Of a stretch of 64,000 nt of DNA, positions 51,052 through 59,179 are shown in pieces; the stretch's first letter is position 1; each line of letters opens with the position of its first letter. Both the position numbers and the translations under genes were made by a program. Under the pieces are notes generated by a model. That model was not told the origin of the DNA. It saw nothing but the letters and a program-made list of their open reading frames with translations, and searched no databases. The stretch lies in the NCBI GenBank assembly GCA_913057685.1, contig CAJXOA010000005.1, positions 1 through 64,000 of the forward strand, read 5' to 3'. This DNA is from an uncultured Trueperaceae bacterium. Its GTDB lineage: Bacteria > Deinococcota > Deinococci > Deinococcales > Trueperaceae.

Positions 51052-52309
51052 CCGACCGGTCGCTCCCCTGCGGCACCGCGCCGCCCCCGCGCATGGCCTC
51101 GAGCTCCGCGCGGCGGGCGGCGTCGCGTTTGCGGGCCGCCGGACTGCGCAGCAGCCGCCCCAACCGGTCGCTGACCGCGTCGTAGCGGGCGAACACCACG
51201 CTGCCGAGCAGGATCGACGCGACGACGTACGCCGACACCGTCGCGTACAGCGCGACGCGGACGTCCGCAGGAATCTGCGGCGCGGCGGCGGCGAGCCCCA
51301 GGATCACGAGGCTGAACTCGCCGCGGGGCAGCAGCATCAGGCCGTGCCCCGCCGCCCCCCGCCACGACAGGCCGGTCGCGCGGCCCGCCACCGTCCCGGT
51401 CGCGATCTGCGTCGCCACCATCAGCGCGAGCAACCCCAGCGCCTGCGGGAGGACCGCCCACGCCGCCGCCAACTCGACGTGAAGGCCGACGTCGAAGAAG
51501 AACACCGCCCCCGCGACCGCCAACCAACTCGCGAGCGCCCCCTCCACCCGCTCGCGGTGCGTCGAGCCGGCGACCGCCATGCCCAGCAGGAACGCCGCGA
51601 CCGCTTCGGGGAACCCCAGCGTCTTCGCGGCCAACGACGCCACCAGCAGGCCCCCGAGCAGGAGCAGCACGAGCGTCTCCCCCTCGCGCTCCAGGAGCCG
51701 CTCGAGGGCGTCCCGGCCGAACCGCACCAGCACGACGTAGCCGAGCAGCACCGCCGCGACCCCCGCGAACCGCCACGGGTCGCCGCCCGCCGTCGCCAGG
51801 CCGAGCCCGCCCAGCACCACGACCATCGCCAGGTCCTCGAACACCAGCACGCCGAGCGTGCGTTCCGCCTCGGGGTAGGCGATCAACGCGCGTTCGCTCA
51901 ACAACTTCGCGATCACCCCGCTGCTGCTGATGTACACCGCCGCCCCGAGGAACACCGCCCCCCACGCGCCGAACCCCAACGCCAGGCCGGCGGCGATCCC
52001 GACGACGAGGTTGATCAGGTCGATCGAGCCCGCGAGCAGCGTCGCGCGGCCGCCCTCCACGAACCGCTGGACGGTGAACTCGAGCCCCATCGTGAACAAC
52101 AGCAACAACAGCCCCAACTCCGCCAGCAGGTCGGTGACCGGTCCCGGCTCGAACGGCGCGACCGGCCCGCCGGCGAGGACGCCGCCCGGACCGACGACCA
52201 TCCCGAGCACCAGGAACCCCGCGACGCTCGAGACGCCGACCTTGCGCGACCCCCACGCCGCGGCGAACAGCGCGAGGGCCAACAGCCCGAAGGTCCAGGC
52301 GGCGTTCAC
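51032..52309 (-). CDS. khtU: CPA2-family K+(Na+)/H+ antiporter, KhtU-like
   Basis: 425 residues from GTG, four-base overlap with the regulatory subunit gene. About 12 transmembrane segments; typical blocks GFLVLGMVVGPGGVLAG, LGLLLLLFTMGLEFTVQRF, AVYISSSGVIAKLL, and FEDLAMVVVL, the acidic pair region of monovalent cation/proton antiporters. GEFSLVILGLA is the later conserved motif. The pairing with a TrkA-C/KhtT-like protein points to K+ efflux (KhtTU). The C-terminal tail is Arg/Ala-rich. Confidence 0.9.
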   Translation of the reverse strand: MNAAWTFGLLALALFAAAWGSRKVGVSSVAGFLVLGMVVGPGGVLAGGPVAPFEPGPVTDLLAELGLLLLLFTMGLEFTVQRFVEGGRATLLAGSIDLINLVVGIAAGLALGFGAWGAVFLGAAVYISSSGVIAKLLSERALIAYPEAERTLGVLVFEDLAMVVVLGGLGLATAGGDPWRFAGVAAVLLGYVVLVRFGRDALERLLEREGETLVLLLLGGLLVASLAAKTLGFPEAVAAFLLGMAVAGSTHRERVEGALASWLAVAGAVFFFDVGLHVELAAAWAVLPQALGLLALMVATQIATGTVAGRATGLSWRGAAGHGLMLLPRGEFSLVILGLAAAAPQIPADVRVALYATVSAYVVASILLGSVVFARYDAVSDRLGRLLRSPAARKRDAARRAELEAMRGGGAVPQGSDRSVSRERR

Positions 52310-52833
52310 CGCCCGGCGTCGAGCCCGCCGTCGGTCGCTTCGACGACCGCCCTCGCGGCGTCGGTCTGCGCTTCGCTGCCGATCAGGACCAGCACGTCGC
52401 CCGCCTCGAACACCGCCCCGACGTCGGGGTTGGCGATCGCCTCCTCGCCGCGCAGGATCGCGACGACGCTGGCGCCGGTCCGGCGTCGTAACCGCGACTC
52501 ACCGAGCGTGTGCCCCACCAGCGGCGAGGCGTCGGGCACGTCGACCCACTCGATCTCCAGCGCCCCGAGCACCAGGTCCATGCGTTCGGGGTCGGGCGCC
52601 GCGACGGGCGGCGTCCCGAGGAGCGCCGCGACCTGGCGGCCCTCCTCGGGCTGCATCGTCACGACGTCGCAGGGGCGGTCGTCGTCCTCGAGGAAGTGGA
52701 ACAGCTGCCGTTCGCCGCTCGGCTTGACGAGGAGCGTGACGCTCCCCCCCGACGCGAGCGGCATGACGTACTTCGTGCCGACGCCGGGCAGCGTCGACGT
52801 GTAGACCTCGGGCGCTTCGGGGGCCTCGCTCAT
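52306..52833 (-). CDS. khtT: Regulatory subunit of the antiporter, KhtT-like with TrkA-C domain
   Basis: 175 residues. The N-terminal half (TLPGVGTKYVMPLASGGSVTLLVKPSGERQLFHF) matches the KhtT N domain. The C-terminal RCK/TrkA-C domain (LGESRLRRRTGASVVAILRGEEAIANPDVGAVFEAGDVLVLIGSEAQ) binds a nucleotide such as c-di-AMP in KhtT. It gates the adjacent antiporter at the inner membrane. Confidence 0.88.
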   Translation of the reverse strand: MSEAPEAPEVYTSTLPGVGTKYVMPLASGGSVTLLVKPSGERQLFHFLEDDDRPCDVVTMQPEEGRQVAALLGTPPVAAPDPERMDLVLGALEIEWVDVPDASPLVGHTLGESRLRRRTGASVVAILRGEEAIANPDVGAVFEAGDVLVLIGSEAQTDAARAVVEATDGGLDAGR

Positions 52834-52839
52834 GGGCCC

Positions 52840-52845
52840 AGGATA
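52840..52845 (-). promoter_or_regulatory. Leaderless -10 box of khtT
   Basis: Minus-strand TATCCT, six bases before the khtT ATG, without a ribosome site. Only 16 bases separate khtT from the end of the upstream response regulator gene, so read-through from it is also possible. Confidence 0.45.
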
Positions 52846-52849
52846 CGCC

Positions 52850-53488
52850 TCAGTCGACCAGGCCGTGCTCCAACGCCCACCGCACCAGTTCGGCGCGGGT
52901 GCGGACCCCCAACTTCTCGCTGGCCCGCTCGCGGTACGTCGCGACGGTCTTCTCGCTGATCCCGAGCTGCGCGGCGATCTCGCGGTACGTCGCGCCCTGC
53001 GCGATCTGCGTCACGACCTCCCCCTCCCGCCGCGTGAGGGTCGCGTGCTGGAACGGGTCGCCGTTCGCCATCGCCCGCGCGACGTCCGCCAACAACCGGG
53101 CGGGGGCGTAGTACTCCCCCCGCGCGACCGCCCGGATGGCGTCGACGAGGTCGGTTTCGACGCTGGTCTTGGGCACGTACCCCGACCCGCCCGCCTCGAG
53201 GAAGGCGTGGACGTACTCCGCGTCCTCGTGCATCGAGAGCGCCACGAGGCGCGCGTCGGGCGCGCGTTCGCGCAGCAGCGCGACCGCCTCGATGCCGTTC
53301 ATGCCGGGCAGCGACAGGTCCAACAGCACGACGTCGGGACCGGCGGCCGACACCCGCTCGAGCGCCTCCTCCGCCGAGCCCGCCTCGCCGACGACGTCGA
53401 AGCCGACCTCGTCCTCGAGCAGCAGCCGGACGCCGGCGCGGAGGATGGCGTGATCGTCGACGACGAACAGGCGAAGGGGGGACGTCAT
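52850..53488 (-). CDS. NarL/FixJ-family response regulator
   Basis: 212 residues. Receiver domain: acidic pair D11-D12, phospho-acceptor D57 (VLLDLSLPGMNG), switch S85, K107 (GYVPKTS). The LuxR-type HTH at ~148-212 reads LTRREGEVVTQIAQGATYREIAAQLGISEKTVATYRERASEKLGV. Follows the sensor kinase gene on the same strand by nine bases. TAGAAT (53495-53500) lies six bases before the ATG and overlaps the kinase's TAG stop, so it may also have its own leaderless promoter. DNA target unknown; a DosR-like box lies in the hydrogenase region. Confidence 0.93.
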   Translation of the reverse strand: MTSPLRLFVVDDHAILRAGVRLLLEDEVGFDVVGEAGSAEEALERVSAAGPDVVLLDLSLPGMNGIEAVALLRERAPDARLVALSMHEDAEYVHAFLEAGGSGYVPKTSVETDLVDAIRAVARGEYYAPARLLADVARAMANGDPFQHATLTRREGEVVTQIAQGATYREIAAQLGISEKTVATYRERASEKLGVRTRAELVRWALEHGLVD

Positions 53489-53497
53489 GCCCCGATT

Positions 53498-54334
53498 CTA
53501 GTGCGTCGCGCGGGGGAGGCGGACGTACACCGCCGCACCGCGGCCGGGCTGCGACTCGATGCGCAGGCGGCCGCCCACCCCCTCCACCCGCGCGCGGAGG
53601 TCGCCGAGGCCGCCCCCGCCGGCGGGGGGAACGCCACCTGCGTCGAAGCCGACGCCGTCGTCCTCGACGACCAGGTCGACGCGGTCCGGTCCGGCGGTCG
53701 CGACGACCGACGCGCAGTCGGCGTCGGCGTGACGGACGACGTTCGCGAGGGCTTCGCGCCCCGCGAGGTCCAGCAGCCGCTCGTGCCGGCGCGGGAGGCG
53801 CGGAAGCGTCGCGGTGACGACCACCGGAAGGCCGTAGCGGAGGGACGCCTCCCGGGCGGTGGTCCGCAGGGCGGCCGCCACCCCGAGGTCGTCGAGGACC
53901 GAACCGCGCAACGCCGACGCCACGCGCCGGACCTCCGCCCGGGCGTGCGCCGCCAGCGCCCGCACCCGCCCCGGTGCGACGGCGTCCCCGCCGCCCTCCA
54001 GCACGAGCGCCGTCAGGGTCTGGCCGACCTCCTCGGTCAGGACGTGCGCCACCCGCGCGCGTTCGGCCTCCTGCGCCCGCTCGAGCGCGTCGAGCCGGTC
54101 GCGGCGGGCGGCGCGGTCGCGGGTCGCCTCCGCCTCGGCGCGGACGCGCGCGAGGTTGCCGCGCACGACGCCGTCGACCGCCGCCCGCCAGGTGGCCTCC
54201 CCCACCCCGCGGGGCGGCGGGACGCGGCGGGCGGCGGCCCGCACGGCCGCCTCGTCGGTCGCGCCGGCGGCGGCGGACGCCAGGTCGGCGAGCCGGCGGG
54301 CGGCGGCGTCCGCGCCGCCCGACCCGGCGTTCAC
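53498..54334 (-). CDS. Sensor histidine kinase (HisKA_3 type) lacking the usual phospho-acceptor histidine
   Basis: 278 residues from GTG overlapping the Usp gene stop by four bases. No transmembrane segment; residues 1-75 are a helical N domain. The dimerisation segment reads ERARVAHVLTEEVGQTLTAL (91-110), where the family has ERxRIARELHDxVGQxL: the histidine is T100, with H97 three residues earlier. The ATPase domain is intact: REALANVVRHAD (N198), VEDDGVGFD and GGGLGDLRARVEGVGG. It may use H97, act only as phosphatase, or signal by binding. The two Usp proteins upstream are candidate inputs. Confidence 0.85.
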   Translation of the reverse strand: MNAGSGGADAAARRLADLASAAAGATDEAAVRAAARRVPPPRGVGEATWRAAVDGVVRGNLARVRAEAEATRDRAARRDRLDALERAQEAERARVAHVLTEEVGQTLTALVLEGGGDAVAPGRVRALAAHARAEVRRVASALRGSVLDDLGVAAALRTTAREASLRYGLPVVVTATLPRLPRRHERLLDLAGREALANVVRHADADCASVVATAGPDRVDLVVEDDGVGFDAGGVPPAGGGGLGDLRARVEGVGGRLRIESQPGRGAAVYVRLPRATH

Positions 54335-54888
54335 GCCGAGGGGGCCGCCTCGGTCTCGACGTCGCCCTCGTCGCGGACGGCGTCGGGGCGGACCATCAGG
54401 ACGGGGACGCCCAAGCGGCGCAGCGCCCGCTCCGCGACGCTGCCGACCAACGCCCGGGCGACGCCGGTCCGGCCGTGCGTCGCCATGGCGACCAGGTCGG
54501 GCGCGCGGTCCCGTGCGGTGCGGACGATCTCCGGGGCGGGGTCGCCGAACGCCGTGGCGGTCTCGACCTCCCAACCGTCGCGCCGAAGCCGCCGCGCGAC
54601 GGGCGCGAGGACGTCCTCGAGCTCCGCGCGGGCGCTCGCCCACTCCTGCGAATCCCAGACGTGCGTCTCGTCGTCGGGATCGGGCGTCGCGGCGTCGGCG
54701 AGGACCGCGTCGCTCGGGACGAACGGGCGGGTGGGGGCGGTCGACCCGGGGTGGGGCGGGGCGTCCCCGACGTGCAGCAGCACCAGCTGGACGTCGGCCG
54801 GGTCGAACAGCCGGACCAGCGCATCCAGCGCCGCCTGCCCGAGGTCGGAGCCGTCGAGCGGCACCAGGACGGTGCGGCGGTCGGTCAC
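54331..54888 (-). CDS. Universal stress protein (UspA family), operon copy 2
   Basis: 185 residues from GTG. UspA fold: VLVPLDGSDLGQAALDALVRLF at the start, and the ATP-binding signature MATHGRTGVARALVGSVAERALRR near the end (G-2x-G-9x-G-S). A long insert (~50 residues, with PTRPFVPSDAVLADAATPDPDDETHVWDSQE) separates the halves. Second gene of a Usp-Usp-kinase-regulator operon, each junction overlapping by four bases except the last. Probably an ATP-binding sensor or stress protein. Confidence 0.9.
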   Translation of the reverse strand: MTDRRTVLVPLDGSDLGQAALDALVRLFDPADVQLVLLHVGDAPPHPGSTAPTRPFVPSDAVLADAATPDPDDETHVWDSQEWASARAELEDVLAPVARRLRRDGWEVETATAFGDPAPEIVRTARDRAPDLVAMATHGRTGVARALVGSVAERALRRLGVPVLMVRPDAVRDEGDVETEAAPSA

Positions 54889-55367
54889 GCCGCGGCCCCC
54901 TCCCCGTCGCCGGCCTCGTCGTCCTCGGCGCCGTCGCTGTGGATGATCAGGAACGGCTTCGAGGAGCGCCGCAGGGCGCCCTCGGCGACGCTGCCGAACA
55001 TCCAGCGGTCGACGCCGCGCCGGCCGTGCGTCCCCATGACGACGAGGTCGTGGTCGGCTTCGGCGTCGTGGATCGCGTCGGCGGGGCGGCGGTTCTCGAC
55101 GAGGCGGGCGTCCGCCTCGACGCCGTGATCGGCGGCCTCGGCGAGGGCGCCGTCGAGCACCTCGCGGCCGGCCTGCTTGAGGTCCTGGTACAGCTGCGCC
55201 GAGTACGGCAGCGCCTCCGGCGCGGCGTACCCCGCGACCAGCGGGTTCTCCAGGACGTGGAGGAAGGTCACCTTCGCCCCGAGCTGCTTCGCCAGCTCGA
55301 GGCCTTTGCGCGTCGCGTTCCTGGCGCAGGCGCTTCCATCGGTGGGCATCAGGATGGTTCCGTACAC
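54885..55367 (-). CDS. Universal stress protein (UspA family), operon copy 1
   Basis: 160 residues from GTG with AGGAGG seven bases upstream. ILMPTDGSACARNATRKGLELAKQLGAKVTFLHVLENP opens the fold; VVMGTHGRRGVDRWMFGSVAEGALRRS is the ATP-binding loop. First gene of the Usp-Usp-kinase-regulator operon, divergent by 340 bases from the calcium ATPase. Confidence 0.92.
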   Translation of the reverse strand: MYGTILMPTDGSACARNATRKGLELAKQLGAKVTFLHVLENPLVAGYAAPEALPYSAQLYQDLKQAGREVLDGALAEAADHGVEADARLVENRRPADAIHDAEADHDLVVMGTHGRRGVDRWMFGSVAEGALRRSSKPFLIIHSDGAEDDEAGDGEGAAA

Positions 55368-55707
55368 CGTGCACCTCCTTCGCGGGTGGGCCCGCTTCGC
55401 ACGCGGATGGCCCGCTTCGCGAGCGGGGGCCCGCTGCCTCCAGCGTGGCACGCCGACCGGCCCTCGCGGGGCGGAGACGCACCACGCTTCGGGTCGGAAA
55501 ACCACCGACACGGGGCGAGGGGTCGGCGTGGTGCCATGACGTCAGCCCGAACCCGTGGGTCCACCGCGGTGCAGGGTCGAACGGTCCCCGTGGCGTCCCC
55601 CGGCAGCCCGCAGCCACGGGGGCCGTTCCGTGTCGCGTCGCGGCCCCCCCGAACGGCCGACCCCCACCTGCACGTCGCCGGCGCGACGCCCGGCGGTAGC
55701 GTGCCCC
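55368..55707. other. Intergenic region between the Usp operon and the Ca2+-ATPase
   Basis: 340 bases without a credible gene. Near the Usp side GGCCCGCT occurs three times (55388-55434), one copy forming the hairpin CCCGCT-N5-AGCGGG (55411-55427) in the likely leader. GTCGG-N7-CCGAC lies at 55493-55509, and GGGTC-N5-GTCCC, a degenerate relative of the DosR-like box, at 55574-55588. On the ATPase side TAGCGT (55697-55702), five bases before the ATG, looks like a leaderless -10. Confidence 0.5.
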
Positions 55708-58224
55708 ATGCCCGACCGACCCCACGGCGCCGATGGGGAGGCCGCCCCGGGGCTCGACGCCGCGACCGCCGCCGCCCGCCTCGAGGAGGTCGGCCCCAAC
55801 CGCCTGCCCGAGGAGGCGCCCACGCCGCTCGGTCGGCGGGTGCTCGACGCGCTCCGCAGCCCCCTGGTCCTGTTGCTCCTCGCCGCCGCCGCCCTCGACA
55901 TCACCGCCTGGACGCTGGAGGGGGCGCACGGCACGCCGTTCGAGACCCTCGCGATCCTCGCCATCGTCCTCCTCAACGCCGGCCTCGAGGTGGGGCAGGG
56001 CTGGCGCGCCGAGCGGGCGCTCGCCGAACTCGCGGCGCTCGCGACGCCGCAGGTGGAGGTGTGGCGCGACGGTCGGCTCGTGCGCCGCCCGACCGACGAA
56101 CTGGTGCCCGGCGACCGGGTGCACCTGCCGGCGGGCACGCGCGTACCGGCCGACGGGCGACTCGTCGAGGCGAGCGGCGTGAAGCTGGATACGTCGGCGT
56201 TGACCGGCGAGTCGGTCCCCGAGGACCGGACGGTCGGCGACGACGTCGCGGCGGGCACGACCCTCGTCGCCGGCCGCGCGGCGATGGAGGTCACCGCCAC
56301 CGGCGCCGACTCGGCGATGGGTCGCCTCGCGACGCTGCTGGGCGGCATCGACCGCAGCCCCACGCCGCTGCAGCGCCGCATGGCGGCGTTCGGGCGGCGC
56401 GTCGCGTGGGTCGCGGCCGCGCTCGCCGCCGCGATGCTGGCGGCGGGCTGGGCGTTGGGCGGCGACCCGGTCGACAGCCTCCTGCTCGCCGTGGCGCTGG
56501 CGGTCGCCGCGGTCCCCGAGGGCCTGCCGGCGGTCATGACCGGCGCGCTGGCGCTGGGGACGCAACGCATGGCGCGCCGCAACGCCGTCGTCCGCCGCCT
56601 CGCGGCGGTCGAAACGCTGGGGTCCGTCGACGTCGTCGCGGCGGACAAGACCGGCACCCTGACGCGCAACCGCATGCGCCTCGCCGCCCTCGCGACGCCC
56701 GACGGGCCGCTGGAGCTGCGCGGCGACGCCGGGACGGAGGCCCTACGCGCGGGCGTCCTGGCGAGCGACGCGCCCGCCGACGGGGACGCCGGCGACCCGA
56801 TCGAGCGAGCGCTCCTCGACGCCGCCCGCGACGCCGACCTCGATCCGGCCGCGGTGCGGCGGGCGGCGCCCCGGGTCGACGAACGCCCGTTCGACGCCGC
56901 CTGGTCGTTCCTCCGCGCGACGGTCGAAGACGACCGCGTGGGCGGCGAGGAGGTCGCCTACCTCAAGGGCGCGCCGGAGGCGCTCCTCGCGCGCTGTGCG
57001 TTGGACGACGACGCCCGTGCGGCGTGGCGGGCGGCGAACGACGCGCGCGCCGAAGCGGGGGAACGCACGCTGTTGCTCGCGCGCGGCGCCGGCCGCGCCG
57101 AGGAGGACCTGACGCCGATCGCCCTCGCGGCGTTCCGCGACCCGCCGCGCGAGGGGGCGGCGGACGCCGTCGCCGCCGCCGGGCGGGCGGGCGCCCGCCT
57201 CGTGATGATCACCGGCGACCACCCGGCGACCGCCCGGGCGGTCGCCGCGGAGGTGGGCCTCCCCACCGACGTCGTCGCGGTCGGGGACGAGGTCGCGGAG
57301 CACCGCGAGGCGGGCACCCTGCGGACCGTCGACGTGTTCGCGCGCACGCCACCGGAACGCAAGTTGGACATCGTCGAGGCGTACCAGGCGGCCGGCGCGA
57401 CGGTCGCGATGACCGGGGACGGCGTGAACGACGCGCCGGCGTTGCGGCGCGCGGACGTCGGCGTGGCGATGGGGGACCGCGGCAGCGACGTCGCGCGCGA
57501 AGCGGCGGACGTCGTGCTGCTCGACGACGACGTCGCCACCCTCGTCGCCGCGATTCGCGAGGGGCGGGGGGTCGCGGCGAACCTGCGGGCGTTCGTCCGC
57601 TTCCTGTTCGCCGCGAACGCCGCGGAGGTCGTGACGATCGCGACCGGGTTCGTGTTGGCGCTCACGGCGAGCGGACGGGACGCCGTCCCGCCGTTGGCGG
57701 CGGCCCAAATCCTGTGGATCAACCTCGTGACCGACGCCCTCCCGGCGTTGGCGCTCGCCTGGGACCGCCGGCCCGGCCTGATGGACGACCCGCCCCACGC
57801 CGCCGACGCCCCGCTGTTGTCCGCCACCACCCTGCGGTTCGTCGGCCTCGGTGGGGGCACCGTCGCCGCGCTCGCCCTCGCCCCGCGGGCGTGGGCGCCC
57901 GCCCTGGGGGCGTCGGGCGAGGCGGCGGCGACGGCGACGTTCATGGTGTTGGTCCTCGCGCAACTCGCGCTGCTCGACGGGGCGCGCCGCGAACGCCACC
58001 GGCCCGCCCCGAACCGGGGGTTGTGGGCGGCGCTCGCGTTCAGCGGCGCGCTGCAGGTCGCGGCGGTCGGCCTCCCCCCGCTCCGCACCCTGCTGGGGCT
58101 CGCTCCGCTCCCGCTCGCCGCCGTCCCGGCGGTGCTCGCCTCGACGGCGGTCGCCTGGGCGGCGGGGCGGGCGGTGGCGGCGTGGGGTGGGCCGCGCACG
58201 CCCGCCCGAGGCGAGGGCGCCTGA
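55708..58224 (+). CDS. P2-type cation-transporting ATPase (Ca2+ type)
   Basis: 838 residues. N-terminal cation ATPase segment (GLDAATAAARLEEVGPNRLPEEAPTP), actuator TGES (166-169), M4 motif PEGLP (270-274), phosphorylation site D313 in DKTGT, nucleotide domain with LKGAPE, hinge TGDGVNDAPAL, and M6 NLVTDALPALALA. PEGLP plus NxxTD is the signature of Ca2+/Mn2+ pumps. Start chosen at the ATG preceded by TAGCGT; the longer frame upstream is non-conserved. Followed by a tandem Usp gene, a combination known from the mycobacterial DosR regulon (CtpF and Usps). Confidence 0.93.
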   Translation: MPDRPHGADGEAAPGLDAATAAARLEEVGPNRLPEEAPTPLGRRVLDALRSPLVLLLLAAAALDITAWTLEGAHGTPFETLAILAIVLLNAGLEVGQGWRAERALAELAALATPQVEVWRDGRLVRRPTDELVPGDRVHLPAGTRVPADGRLVEASGVKLDTSALTGESVPEDRTVGDDVAAGTTLVAGRAAMEVTATGADSAMGRLATLLGGIDRSPTPLQRRMAAFGRRVAWVAAALAAAMLAAGWALGGDPVDSLLLAVALAVAAVPEGLPAVMTGALALGTQRMARRNAVVRRLAAVETLGSVDVVAADKTGTLTRNRMRLAALATPDGPLELRGDAGTEALRAGVLASDAPADGDAGDPIERALLDAARDADLDPAAVRRAAPRVDERPFDAAWSFLRATVEDDRVGGEEVAYLKGAPEALLARCALDDDARAAWRAANDARAEAGERTLLLARGAGRAEEDLTPIALAAFRDPPREGAADAVAAAGRAGARLVMITGDHPATARAVAAEVGLPTDVVAVGDEVAEHREAGTLRTVDVFARTPPERKLDIVEAYQAAGATVAMTGDGVNDAPALRRADVGVAMGDRGSDVAREAADVVLLDDDVATLVAAIREGRGVAANLRAFVRFLFAANAAEVVTIATGFVLALTASGRDAVPPLAAAQILWINLVTDALPALALAWDRRPGLMDDPPHAADAPLLSATTLRFVGLGGGTVAALALAPRAWAPALGASGEAAATATFMVLVLAQLALLDGARRERHRPAPNRGLWAALAFSGALQVAAVGLPPLRTLLGLAPLPLAAVPAVLASTAVAWAAGRAVAAWGGPRTPARGEGA

Positions 58225-58321
58225 GGGCCGTGCGCCGCGTGCGGGGCGGCCGGGCGGGCCCGAGGGCGCGTGCTACGTTGCAGCCAGGTTCCGCCGCTGC
58301 GGTGGCGACGAGGAGGTCCGC

Positions 58322-59161
58322 ATGAAGATCCTGCACCCGACCGATTTCTCGCAGACGGCGGAGAAGGCCCGCCGCATCGCGCTGTCGCTCCGCGACCGTC
58401 TGGGCGGCGACCTGCACCTGATCTACGTCCAGGAGCGCTTCGAGAGCGACGAGCGTCGCTACCTGCAGCCGACCGCCGACACCCTGAACCCCGAGTGGGT
58501 GCGGCGCATCGAGGAGGGCCGCGCGACCGAGGTGAAGCGCATCCAGGAGCGCCTGAAGAACCTCTCGAGCGAGGGGGGCACGTCGGAGTTGCGGTGGGGC
58601 CACCCGGTCCCGGAGATCCTGGAGACGGCGGAGCAGGAGGGGTGCGACCTGATCGTGATGGGGGCGCACGGCGCGAACCGCCTCGACGCCTTCTTCCTGG
58701 GCGGCACCGCCGGCCGGGTGGTGCGGCGCGCCCGCATGCCGGTCCTCACCGTGCGCGACGAAGCGGAGGCGCGCGACGTCTCGAAGGTCCTGCTCGCCAC
58801 CGACTTCGGGGACGCCTCCCGGCACGCCTGGGAGGCCGTGGAGGGGTGGGCGGACGCCGGCGTGGAGCTCGCCCTCGCCCACGTCGTCGACGACCCCCGC
58901 TACCACGGCGACGCGGACTACGCCCGCCGCGCCGAGGAGGCGATGCGGGAGATGACGCACGGCCGGTCGGTGGAGACGCTGCTGCGCGAGGGCAACCCCA
59001 TCGACACCCTGCCGGCGCTCGCCGCGGAGGTCGGCGCCGACCTGATCGCGGTCGGCGTCCGCCGCCACGCCGGCGCGGTCGGGCTGCTGCTGGGCTCGCG
59101 CGCCGACGCGCTGCTGCGCAGCTCGCGGGTGCCGATCCTCAGCGTGCCGCACCGCCCCTGA
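58322..59161 (+). CDS. Tandem universal stress protein
   Basis: 279 residues, two Usp domains. The first (1-~147) has ILHPTDFSQTAEKARRIALSL and VMGAHGANRLDAFFLGGTAGRVVRR; the second (~155-279) has VLLATDFGDASRHAWEAVEGW and GVRRHAGAVGLLLGSRADALLRSS. Both keep most of the nucleotide-binding loop. GAGGAGG ribosome site six bases before the ATG. It lies 97 bases after the ATPase gene and may be expressed with it; TACGTT upstream could be its own -10. Confidence 0.92.
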   Translation: MKILHPTDFSQTAEKARRIALSLRDRLGGDLHLIYVQERFESDERRYLQPTADTLNPEWVRRIEEGRATEVKRIQERLKNLSSEGGTSELRWGHPVPEILETAEQEGCDLIVMGAHGANRLDAFFLGGTAGRVVRRARMPVLTVRDEAEARDVSKVLLATDFGDASRHAWEAVEGWADAGVELALAHVVDDPRYHGDADYARRAEEAMREMTHGRSVETLLREGNPIDTLPALAAEVGADLIAVGVRRHAGAVGLLLGSRADALLRSSRVPILSVPHRP

Positions 59162-59179
59162 CGGGGCGGACGGCCGCGG

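Noticed and set aside
55574-55588. GGGTC-N5-GTCCC upstream of the Ca2+-ATPase as a second DosR-like box
   Set aside because: The spacing is five rather than four and one half-site is mismatched; noted in the intergenic entry but not strong enough to claim.
53859-58325. A plus-strand open frame of about 1,490 codons
   Set aside because: Composition is dominated by Arg, Gly, Pro and Ala with no domain; it crosses the Usp operon antisense and the Ca2+-ATPase in another frame.
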